The notes beneath the pieces were generated by a model. The model was not told where the DNA came from, did no database searches, and saw nothing but the letters and a program-made list of their open reading frames with translations. The position numbers and the translations under genes were made by a program. A stretch of DNA of 22,858 bases from Campylobacterota bacterium (GTDB lineage Bacteria; Campylobacterota; Campylobacteria; Campylobacterales; Sulfurovaceae). Every line of letters begins with the position of its first letter. The stretch's first letter is position 1. Location: contig WFMX01000192.1 of NCBI GenBank assembly GCA_015488875.1, positions 1-22,858 of the forward strand. The letters are read 5' to 3'. This document shows, piece by piece, positions 8,194 through 14,948 of this stretch.

Positions 8194-8252
8194 AAAGCTT
8201 GGCAGTGATGGACATGGTGCTTTAGCTCCGTAAATTGAGGAGAGGTCAAAGC
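8194..8252 (+). other. Possible alternative hairpins in the leader of thiS
   Basis: The GCTTT at 8219-8223 is complementary to two copies of AAAGC, at 8194-8198 and 8248-8252, so two mutually exclusive hairpins can be drawn. The downstream one is extended by CTCC (8226-8229) with GGAG (8239-8242). The region lies between the CYTH-CHAD stop and thiS. I do not see the conserved CTGAGA or CGTAGGGAA blocks of a TPP riboswitch. The pairs are short, so this is only suggestive. Confidence 0.25.
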
Positions 8253-8286
8253 CATCGTTTCTGACGAGATCAAAAAAAGGAGAGTG

Positions 8287-8490
8287 ATGATAACCGTAAT
8301 AGTAAATGGGGAGAGTAGAGAGTTACCAGAGGGTATAAGACTATCATCCCTGATGGGTCAACTCAATATAAAAGTCAAGGTGATGGCAGCTGCTATCAAT
8401 ATGGAGGTTGTCAAAAAGAGCGACTGGGACGATAGAGTATTGGTGGATGGTGATAAGCTCGAATTGTTACACTTCGTCGGTGGTGGATGA
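8287..8490 (+). CDS. thiS: Sulfur carrier protein ThiS
   Basis: 67 residues, a normal length for ThiS. It has the ubiquitin-like beginning MITVIVNGESRELPEG and a C-terminal Gly-Gly (ending FVGGG), which is adenylylated by ThiF and converted to a thiocarboxylate. That sulfur is used by ThiG to build the thiazole of thiamine. AAGGAG at 8277-8282 is 4 bases from ATG 8287; an in-frame GTG at 8284 is too close. Its usual partners thiF, thiG and thiH are not adjacent; a response regulator follows after 35 bases. MoaD also ends in Gly-Gly, but the length and N-terminus favour ThiS. Confidence 0.88.
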   Translation: MITVIVNGESRELPEGIRLSSLMGQLNIKVKVMAAAINMEVVKKSDWDDRVLVDGDKLELLHFVGGG

Positions 8491-8525
8491 TGATACCATG
8501 CTGATACTAGATCAGAATATATGAG

Positions 8526-9188
8526 ATGAGGGTAATTCTACTAGAGGATGAGATAATGCTACAGAGTGCAATAGTAGAGTATCTATCCGATACAGGCTAT
8601 GATGTCGATGCGTACGAAGATGGAAAAGATGCATATGATGCTATCACCACTACTAGCTACGACCTCTTTATATTTGATATCAATACTCCCACCATAGACG
8701 GATTGGATCTGCTTGAAAAGCTACAGAGGGAGAAGATATACGCACCGACTATATTTATATCAGCCATCACAAAGATAGAGCAGATTTCAAAAGCGTATGA
8801 GCTGGGGTGTTACGACTATATCAAAAAGCCATTTCATCTCAAAGAGCTGACTCTACATATAGATAGATTGTTAAAAATAGCAAATATCAAGTCAAAAAGC
8901 ATAGTCAAGATAAGTAAAATGTATATTTATGATTTGGAAAATTCCAAACTACACTTTGATGGCATAGAGCAGACATTGACTCAGAAGCAGTCTCAGATCA
9001 TCAACTTATTTGCATCCAATATCAATAGTGTAGTAAGCTTCGATATGCTAAAGCACTATGTATGGAATGATAATGATGTGGATAATGCAACTATCAGAGC
9101 CGAGATACATCGAGTGAAACAGGTGTTGAAAGAGGATTTAATACAGGGCATTAAAGGTGTAGGATACAAATTGACAAAGATTATTTAA
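8526..9188 (+). CDS. OmpR/PhoB-family response regulator
   Basis: 220 residues. The receiver domain (1 to about 118) shows the acidic pair Glu7-Asp8, the phospho-acceptor Asp51 (FIFDINTP), the switch Ser79 (TIFISA) and the conserved Lys101 (YIKKPF). A winged-helix DNA-binding domain occupies about 128-220, with the pattern LTQKQSQIINLF, the recognition region NATIRAEIHRVKQVL and the closing hairpin IKGVGYKL. The protein should therefore be a phosphorylation-controlled transcription factor. No histidine kinase is adjacent. The nearest kinase, at 1587-3191, also lacks a neighbouring regulator, so they could be a split pair, but nothing in the sequence proves it. The Shine-Dalgarno is weak, as expected for an operon-internal gene following thiS. 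The targets are unknown. Confidence 0.92.
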   Translation: MRVILLEDEIMLQSAIVEYLSDTGYDVDAYEDGKDAYDAITTTSYDLFIFDINTPTIDGLDLLEKLQREKIYAPTIFISAITKIEQISKAYELGCYDYIKKPFHLKELTLHIDRLLKIANIKSKSIVKISKMYIYDLENSKLHFDGIEQTLTQKQSQIINLFASNINSVVSFDMLKHYVWNDNDVDNATIRAEIHRVKQVLKEDLIQGIKGVGYKLTKII

Positions 9189-9221
9189 CGATATAAGCTT
9201 AATCTCTAAGCAAAAAAAAGT

Positions 9222-9227
9222 TATAAT
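9222..9227 (+). promoter_or_regulatory. Probable -10 box of the atpB transcript
   Basis: TATAAT lies 39 bases upstream of the atpB ATG and directly follows a run of eight A and one G. A -35 hexamer is not evident, as with other promoters here. Confidence 0.55.
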
Positions 9228-9265
9228 CCTATCAAATAATAAGCGAACATAGAGAGGATGTGTAA

Positions 9266-9970
9266 ATGGAAGGTGTATTTACTTATATAGGTGCTTTAAC
9301 AGGGCATGGCAATGGGATGGTGATTGGTCACCTTATTTTGGTAGTAGCTATCATTATGTTGACAGTGAAGTTTTCTACTAAAAATATGAGGGCTGTGCCT
9401 GGAAACATGCAAAATATAATGGAAGCATATCTTGGTGGCGTTATAGCTATGGGTCAGGATGTGATCGGTGAAGAGCTGGCAAGGAAATATCTGCCACTAG
9501 TCGCAACTATCGGAATATTTGTATTAATATCTAACTTGATAGGTATCATTCCAGGATTTGAGTCCCCTACATCAAACATAAATATCACTCTGCCTTTGGC
9601 ACTATTGGTATTTTTCTACTACAACTTTGAGGGCATTAGAGAAAATGGAGTAGTACACTACTTTGCCCACTTCGCAGGTCCTGTGAAAGTTTTGGCTCCA
9701 TTGATGTTCCCTATAGAGATAGTATCTCACCTCTCTAGGATCATCTCACTCTCTTTCCGTCTCTTTGGAAACATCAAGGGTGATGATCTTTTTCTATGGG
9801 TACTATTGATGTTGGTGCCTTGGTTTGCTCCACTACCAGGATATCTACTATTGACATTTTCTGCTCTATTGCAGACATTTGTATTTATGATATTGACATA
9901 TGTCTATTTGGCAGGTGCAGTAGCTATGGAAGATGAACATGACAAGGCTCACGAGCCAGCTCATGCATAG
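9266..9970 (+). CDS. atpB: F1Fo ATP synthase subunit a
   Basis: 234 residues, a polytopic membrane protein forming the proton half-channels next to the c-ring. The essential arginine (equivalent of E. coli Arg210) is Arg165 in SLSFRLFGNI. The conserved glutamine of the last helix is Gln203 in LQTFVFMILTYVYL. Five hydrophobic helices can be traced. The tail is acidic and histidine-containing (EDEHDKAHEPAHA). AGAGGA at 9253-9258 supports the ATG. As is usual in Campylobacterota, from memory of Campylobacter, atpB is not beside the other atp genes. A small membrane protein gene follows after 19 bases. Isoleucine codons here are more mixed (ATT is used) than in neighbouring genes, perhaps reflecting high expression. 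Confidence 0.97.
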   Translation: MEGVFTYIGALTGHGNGMVIGHLILVVAIIMLTVKFSTKNMRAVPGNMQNIMEAYLGGVIAMGQDVIGEELARKYLPLVATIGIFVLISNLIGIIPGFESPTSNINITLPLALLVFFYYNFEGIRENGVVHYFAHFAGPVKVLAPLMFPIEIVSHLSRIISLSFRLFGNIKGDDLFLWVLLMLVPWFAPLPGYLLLTFSALLQTFVFMILTYVYLAGAVAMEDEHDKAHEPAHA

Positions 9971-9989
9971 ATAAGAGTAACACACTTAT

Positions 9990-10277
9990 ATGAGACTACA
10001 GATATCTACTCTGGCTAGATTGATTAGCTTTCTATTGGGTGTCGCATGGGCTTTTGCCCTGCTTGGCATTTTTCTTTCATTTTTATTGTACTTCAAATTA
10101 AGTATTGCAAAAGCACTACTATTTGCTCTACTTGGTGCTATCCCTGGACTTCTCTTTGTGGTGATACTAGAGTATATTTTTGTAGGTCTACAGAAATTTG
10201 AAGAGATGCAGAGGCAGACTAGGCTCTTAGAAGAGATAGTAGACAGAAATAGAAGAGATGATTTACTACGCGATTAG
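9990..10277 (+). CDS. Small two-helix membrane protein linked to atpB
   Basis: 95 residues with no enzymatic motif. Two hydrophobic helices (about 10-35 and 40-68), with a conspicuous GAIPG turn in the second, are followed by a charged amphipathic C-terminal helix (about 68-95: KFEEMQRQTRLLEEIVDRNRRD). Both ends appear cytoplasmic by the positive-inside rule. Campylobacter jejuni also has a small integral membrane protein gene beside atpB (Cj1203c, from memory), so the linkage may be conserved. This suggests a role in ATP synthase assembly or stability like AtpI, but that is inference. The start lies 19 bases after atpB with a weak Shine-Dalgarno. The 3' end overlaps the ThiE-like gene by 20 bases. 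Confidence 0.8.
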   Translation: MRLQISTLARLISFLLGVAWAFALLGIFLSFLLYFKLSIAKALLFALLGAIPGLLFVVILEYIFVGLQKFEEMQRQTRLLEEIVDRNRRDDLLRD

Positions 10278-10812
10278 TGATCCATCTACACTCAATTTTG
10301 ATGATCTAGATAGTGATCTGGATCGTTTCTCCCAAAAAGCCACCATTATCACATATAGAGACAAATCAAACATAGATTATCCGAAAAATGCCAAAATATT
10401 CATAGAGAGATCGAGAGAGTATAATTTTGATATGATACTCTTGCACTCTGACTATGTATTGGCAGATGAGCTAAAAGCCGATGGTATTCATCTCGCTAGC
10501 CATCAATTTGCCGACATATCTAGTGCCAAATCATTGGGATTGTTCGTAATCATTAGTTGTCACAGTGTGGAAGAGGCTATAGTAGCAGAGGAGTTTGGTG
10601 CAGACATGATAACATATAGTCCTATATTCGCCACAGTAAACAAAGGCGACCCTATAGGCGTAGAGTCTATAGCAAAGCTACAGAAGATGGTATCTATACC
10701 TATCATTGCACTTGGTGGTATCCTCACACAAGATCAGGTAGATGCTTGTGAACTCTCTGGAGCATCAGGATTTGCATCCATTAGGTTCTTTGGCTCACCC
10801 TATTTGGTATGA
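10258..10812 (+). CDS. thiE: Thiamine phosphate synthase family protein (ThiE/TenI)
   Basis: 184 residues, a TIM-barrel protein a little shorter than typical ThiE (about 200-220). Family landmarks are the early ITYRDKS (ThiE usually has YRxK), DGIHLASHQ (usually DGVHLGQ), SCHSVEEAIVAEEFGADMI, SPIFATVNKGDPIG (the pyrophosphate/phosphate loop, usually GPIFPTxTK) and IIALGGI. ThiE joins the pyrimidine pyrophosphate and thiazole phosphate to give thiamine phosphate. The closely related TenI proteins instead isomerise the thiazole, and the divergent HLASHQ block means TenI-type function cannot be excluded. The start codon lies inside the previous gene, a 20-base overlap, with GAAGAG immediately upstream, so translation is probably coupled. 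Confidence 0.75.
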   Translation: MIYYAISDPSTLNFDDLDSDLDRFSQKATIITYRDKSNIDYPKNAKIFIERSREYNFDMILLHSDYVLADELKADGIHLASHQFADISSAKSLGLFVIISCHSVEEAIVAEEFGADMITYSPIFATVNKGDPIGVESIAKLQKMVSIPIIALGGILTQDQVDACELSGASGFASIRFFGSPYLV

Positions 10813-10921
10813 GCGGTACTAGGTTAACTCATCATTTACGAATATTTGATATAGTTACACAGTCAATACACACTATTTTGATTACAATACTTTAAAATAT
10901 ATCTTAAAAGGATAGATTATT

Positions 10922-12811
10922 ATGTTTAGAATTTTTCAAATTATAGCTTTGATGGGTTCACTTCTTTTTGGTAGTGGCTTTAGCTTGGCATCACATAAGA
11001 GTACATTTTTGAAGCCTGAAGAGGCATTCAAAGTTTCGACCACGAAGAGAGACAGCCTCATAGAGACTACTATCACGCTCGGTGATAAGATACATATTTA
11101 TGACAAGTCGCTCAAATTTAGTGTCGTAGAGCCAAAGCTTTTGGAGATCACAGATGTCAAAAAGCCAGCTCCGCATATGGTAGATGGCGAGGAGGTCTAC
11201 TCAGGCACTGTCGTGATAACTATACCTAGCAATTCTATAGAGTCCAAGATAGATGGTGACTATAGGCTAGCAGTAGAGTTTGAGGGCTGTTCGGATGCTG
11301 GTATCTGCTATCAGCCACAAAAAAGGATATTTGATATAGCTCATTCAGCTCCCAAAGAGGATGCTCAAAAAGCAAATACCCAAAATAAAAAAGATTTGAA
11401 AAAAGTTGCATCCAAAGAGAGGATTATTGATCAAAAAGATCAGAAGATATTAGATGCGAGCGACAAGTCTGTTTTTGACAAGATAAGTTCACTGACAAAT
11501 GAGGGCAACACAGCGAAGATAGAAGGTATTTTAAGTAGTGAGAGTTCATTTTTTGTTATATTGGTATTTTTCATATTTGGTCTACTCTTATCTCTGACAC
11601 CTTGCATATTTCCGATGATACCTATACTATCGTCTATCATTGTATCACAGTCAAGTGACGGTAAGACTAGTACAAGCAAGGCATTTTTTACATCCTTGAT
11701 ATATGTACTCTCTATGGCTATCACATATACTGTAGTTGGTTTGATAGCTGGACTATTGGGTGCTGACATACAGAGTGCTATGCAGAACCCTTGGGTACTT
11801 ACACTATTTGCTGGTATGTTTGTAGCATTGGCATTTTCACTCTTTGGATATTATGAGATCGGATTGCCACAATCCATACAGAGCAAACTCACAAAAGTGA
11901 GTGATGATGCACAGAGCAAGGGTGTATTTGGTACAGTCATCATGGGTCTGCTATCTGCATTGATAGTCGGACCTTGTGTAGCTCCTCCATTGGGTGGTGC
12001 TATACTATTCATATCTCACACTGGTGATGCACTACTTGGTGGCACAGCACTCTTTGTGATGAGTATGGGTATGGGTATGCCTCTACTGCTTGTCGGTGTA
12101 GGTGCTGGTAAGTTTATGCCAAAACCTGGTGGATGGATGAGCAAAGTCTCGCAAGTGTTTGGTATCATGATGCTAGGGTTGGCTATATTTATGTTGGCAA
12201 GGATACTTCCAGATGGTATCACACTTATATTATGGGCTATGTTGTTCATAGGCACTGCACTATACATGGGGCTTCTAAATGGCAAAAATCCATCTACTAT
12301 TATTGGATATCTGAGTAAGTTATTTGCTATACTATCACTGCTGTATGGTATATCACTCTTCATAGGTAGCGTAAGTGGTGCTACATCCATGATGAGACCT
12401 TTTGATAGATTTATAACATACGATGGCACAGTGGTCGATGAGATATTGGAGAAAGTAAAAAGTCACAAGGGTTACAGTATAGATAGGTTAGAGCAAGAGG
12501 TAAAAGCCTCCACCAAGCCAGTCGTGGTTGATTTCGGAAAAGCCTCATGTACTGCATGTCTGGAGCTAGAAGAGATGACATTCCCAGATCCATCAGTACA
12601 AAAGGAGTTGAAGAACTTTACCTTTATAAAGATAGATTTGACAGACAATACAGATGATGATAAGGCACTACTGGCAAAGTATGAGCTATTTGGTACGCCA
12701 AATATCATATTTTTCGGCAAAGACAATAGCTATAAGTCAGAAAATACACTTACAGGATTTGTAGAGCCTGAGAAATTTGCCAAACATTTGAGAGAGATAT
12801 CATCTAAGTGA
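10922..12811 (+). CDS. dsbD: Thiol:disulfide interchange protein DsbD
   Basis: 629 residues, full three-domain architecture. A signal sequence (about 1-23) precedes the periplasmic alpha domain with the cysteine pair Cys123 and Cys129 (EGCSDAGIC), spaced exactly as in E. coli. The beta domain (about 205-490) has eight or so helices with the two membrane cysteines, Cys228 (LTPCIFPMIP) and Cys352 (VGPCVAPPLGG). The C-terminal thioredoxin-like gamma domain has the CxxC Cys543-Cys546 (SCTAC). It carries electrons from cytoplasmic thioredoxin across the membrane to periplasmic acceptors such as DsbC-type proteins or cytochrome c maturation factors. AAAAGGA at 10906-10912 supports the ATG. A weak TACAAT at 10883-10888 may be its -10 box. 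The stop overlaps the GTG start of the phosphatase gene. Confidence 0.95.
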   Translation: MFRIFQIIALMGSLLFGSGFSLASHKSTFLKPEEAFKVSTTKRDSLIETTITLGDKIHIYDKSLKFSVVEPKLLEITDVKKPAPHMVDGEEVYSGTVVITIPSNSIESKIDGDYRLAVEFEGCSDAGICYQPQKRIFDIAHSAPKEDAQKANTQNKKDLKKVASKERIIDQKDQKILDASDKSVFDKISSLTNEGNTAKIEGILSSESSFFVILVFFIFGLLLSLTPCIFPMIPILSSIIVSQSSDGKTSTSKAFFTSLIYVLSMAITYTVVGLIAGLLGADIQSAMQNPWVLTLFAGMFVALAFSLFGYYEIGLPQSIQSKLTKVSDDAQSKGVFGTVIMGLLSALIVGPCVAPPLGGAILFISHTGDALLGGTALFVMSMGMGMPLLLVGVGAGKFMPKPGGWMSKVSQVFGIMMLGLAIFMLARILPDGITLILWAMLFIGTALYMGLLNGKNPSTIIGYLSKLFAILSLLYGISLFIGSVSGATSMMRPFDRFITYDGTVVDEILEKVKSHKGYSIDRLEQEVKASTKPVVVDFGKASCTACLELEEMTFPDPSVQKELKNFTFIKIDLTDNTDDDKALLAKYELFGTPNIIFFGKDNSYKSENTLTGFVEPEKFAKHLREISSK

Positions 12812-13701
12812 TAGCCATAGATCTAGGTTCAAATACTCTGCGTTTTGTTGAGTTTGACTGCAAGAGTAGAGAGTTTGGTAGATCATATGAGAAGATGGTC
12901 AAGACCGCTGATGGCTTGACTCATAGCGGTATCATTGGTCGTGAAGCATATCGTAGGATTGTGGATACTATATTAGATGCACAAAAGGTGTTTGATTTCT
13001 CTGCACATGAGGTATTAGCAGTCACTACTGAAGCTATGCGTAGAGCTACAAATAGTAATGAAATTTTGTCAGATGTATATAGGGATACAGGTATCAGCTT
13101 TGATATCATATCAGGAGAAAGAGAGGCTCTTTTGACGCTAGAGGCAGTCAAATATAGACTCGAACTCTTGGGTATAGATGGCTCATTTGTCGTCTTGGAT
13201 ATAGGCGGTGCATCTACCGAAGTGATATTTTGTTATGCTGACGAGATCGTAACTGAGAGCTTCCCCGTAGGCATAGTGACAACTACACAGAGATATAAAA
13301 CTCTTGATGAGATAGGCAACTCTATATCTAAAGATATGAGAGATATAGATAAATTTGTAAAGAACACTTATGACAAATATGGTGTTGTAGATAGTTTCGT
13401 AGCTACCGCAGGCACGCCTACTACTATAGCAGCGATGAAATTGGGACAAAAATATGACGACTATAGACCAGAAACGATCAATGGAACTCTTCTATCCGTA
13501 GAGGATTTGGATAGAGAGTTGAAGTATCTTTTGTCCCTGTCAGCAAAGGAGAGAGAGATGCTCGTAGGAGTCGGAAGAGATGATCTCATATCTGCTGGTA
13601 TATTGATATATAGAGAGCTATTTGAGATTATCGGACTAGGGTCATGTATAGTGATAGATGATGGTTTGAGAGAGGGAGTAGCACTACAAAGTTGCAAATA
13701 G
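12808..13701 (+). CDS. Ppx/GppA-family phosphatase
   Basis: 297 residues from a GTG that overlaps the dsbD stop (GTGA). The ASKHA-fold phosphate loops are clear: AIDLGSNTLRF at the N-terminus, TEAMRRATN, SGEREALL (catalytic glutamate region) and VLDIGGASTEV, where most members have IGGGSTE. VATAGTPTT follows. The protein corresponds to the single-module, roughly 300-residue form without the C-terminal HD-like domains of E. coli Ppx and GppA. Members hydrolyse polyphosphate or guanosine pentaphosphate; which applies cannot be told here. It belongs to the dsbD transcription unit. The gene after it begins in the same frame beyond the TAG. Confidence 0.88.
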   Translation: MIAIDLGSNTLRFVEFDCKSREFGRSYEKMVKTADGLTHSGIIGREAYRRIVDTILDAQKVFDFSAHEVLAVTTEAMRRATNSNEILSDVYRDTGISFDIISGEREALLTLEAVKYRLELLGIDGSFVVLDIGGASTEVIFCYADEIVTESFPVGIVTTTQRYKTLDEIGNSISKDMRDIDKFVKNTYDKYGVVDSFVATAGTPTTIAAMKLGQKYDDYRPETINGTLLSVEDLDRELKYLLSLSAKEREMLVGVGRDDLISAGILIYRELFEIIGLGSCIVIDDGLREGVALQSCK

Positions 13702-13752
13702 GAGATAAGAGTCCCTACAATTGCGATATTTAATACCTCTTTCATTAGATAT

Positions 13753-14217
13753 TTGCTATTATATCTTTTTTATCTCATAGACCTTTTTACAAGAAGGCAG
13801 AAAACAAGAGGAGCTACTATCACTCGTAGATTATTGAAGTTTGGATCAGTTGGTGCATTGGGTACAGTGACCAATTTGACTATATATAGCTCACTTATTT
13901 TTATGAATGTCAACTACAATATAGCCTCTATATCTGCATTTATGGTAGCTGTCACGCAAAACTTCACGCTCAACAAGAGATGGACCTTCAGCGACCATGA
14001 CAGAGATATCAAAAATAGATTTTTAAAGTACCTTATACTCAACTTTTTAAGTTTTTTATTGAACTTAGCTATACTCAATCTAGTGATACACTATTTTGGT
14101 ACTGATAAGCTCACTCAGATTGTGGCTCAAGTGTTAGGTATAGCAGGTGCGATGGTGACCAATTTTGCAGGTAGTCACATAGTAGTATTTGGTACAGTAG
14201 GAGAAAACAATAGATGA
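13753..14217 (+). CDS. GtrA-like membrane protein
   Basis: 154 residues from TTG 13753. The GtrA domain occupies about residues 27-150: LLKFGSVGALGTVTNLTIY, FMVAVTQNFTLNKRWTF (the conserved N-x-x-L-x-x-x-W-x-F pattern), and two C-terminal helices. GtrA proteins are four-helix membrane proteins thought to flip or help transfer polyprenyl-phosphate-linked sugars. The true start is doubtful: TTG 13753 has no Shine-Dalgarno. An in-frame ATC at 13819 follows AAGAGGAG (13806-13813) by 5 bases and would give a 132-residue protein starting exactly where the family does. The frame is also open back to the Ppx/GppA stop. The gene ends in an ATGA overlap with the glycosyltransferase. Confidence 0.82.
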   Translation: MLLYLFYLIDLFTRRQKTRGATITRRLLKFGSVGALGTVTNLTIYSSLIFMNVNYNIASISAFMVAVTQNFTLNKRWTFSDHDRDIKNRFLKYLILNFLSFLLNLAILNLVIHYFGTDKLTQIVAQVLGIAGAMVTNFAGSHIVVFGTVGENNR

Positions 14218-14948
14218 AAAATGGTGTAGTAATCATACCCACATATAATGAGATAGAAAATATAGAGAGTATCATAGATAAGGTCTTTGCACTTGATCTA
14301 GGACTAGATATACTTATAGTCGATGACAACTCACCAGACAAGACCTATGAGATGGTGCAAGGTCTTATAGATAACCGATATCCAGATAGACTACACTTGA
14401 TGATCAGAGAGAAAAAAGCTGGATTGGGCAAAGCATATATAGCAGGATTCAAGTGGGCATTGACTCACGACAAACACTACAGCTGCATCATAGAGATGGA
14501 TGCAGATCTTTCGCACAATCCAAAGTACTTACCGATATTTATGGATGAGATAGATAGTTATGATCTCATCATAGGCAGTAGATATGTCAAGGGTGGAGGG
14601 GCTACTAATTGGCCACTATTTAGAAAAGCCATCAGTTATGGTGGTAGCTTCTACTCTAGGATGATATTGGGTGTCAAGATCATGGATATCACAGGAGGGT
14701 TTAAGTGTTTTAGGAGAGAGGTTCTTGAAGCTATAGACTTGGGCAATATCATCACTACAGGCTACTCATTTCAAATAGAGATGAACTACAAAGCGACGCT
14801 CAAAGGCTTCAAGATCAAAGAAGTTCCCATCGTATTTGAAGAGAGGATAGCAGGCAAGTCTAAGATGACAAAGAAAGTATTTGTAGAGGCATTGGGTAAG
14901 GTGATAACCCTCCGTCTAAATAAAAAAGAGATACTTAGAGAGGAATGA
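14214..14948 (+). CDS. Polyprenol-monophosphate glycosyltransferase (DPM1-like, GT2)
   Basis: 244 residues, close to the family norm. Motifs are IPTYNE (8-13), VDDNSPD (36-42), the metal-binding EMDADLSHNP (Asp96 and Asp98), GSRYVKGG and DITGGFKCFRR. The lack of C-terminal membrane helices places it with the soluble or peripheral DPM1 type. It should transfer mannose, glucose or another hexose from a nucleotide sugar to undecaprenyl phosphate on the cytoplasmic face. With GtrA just upstream (ATGA overlap) and a PMT_2 enzyme just downstream (ATGATG overlap) it makes a complete charge, translocate and transfer set. The sugar identity is not deducible. Confidence 0.93.
   Translation: MKNGVVIIPTYNEIENIESIIDKVFALDLGLDILIVDDNSPDKTYEMVQGLIDNRYPDRLHLMIREKKAGLGKAYIAGFKWALTHDKHYSCIIEMDADLSHNPKYLPIFMDEIDSYDLIIGSRYVKGGGATNWPLFRKAISYGGSFYSRMILGVKIMDITGGFKCFRREVLEAIDLGNIITTGYSFQIEMNYKATLKGFKIKEVPIVFEERIAGKSKMTKKVFVEALGKVITLRLNKKEILREE

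Noticed and set aside
8186..8233. Protein-like short frame (VFAKLGSDGHGALAP) between the CYTH-CHAD gene and thiS
   Set aside because: It has no start codon or Shine-Dalgarno and is too short to recognise as a gene remnant.
8185..8286. TPP riboswitch ahead of thiS
   Set aside because: The conserved CTGAGA and CGTAGGGAA-type blocks are not present on either strand, so only an unspecified structured leader can be proposed.
12016..12429. A 137-codon minus-strand frame inside dsbD, and similar frames inside other genes
   Set aside because: These are shadows of real genes; they lack Shine-Dalgarno sites and recognisable protein features and lie opposite strongly conserved coding sequence.
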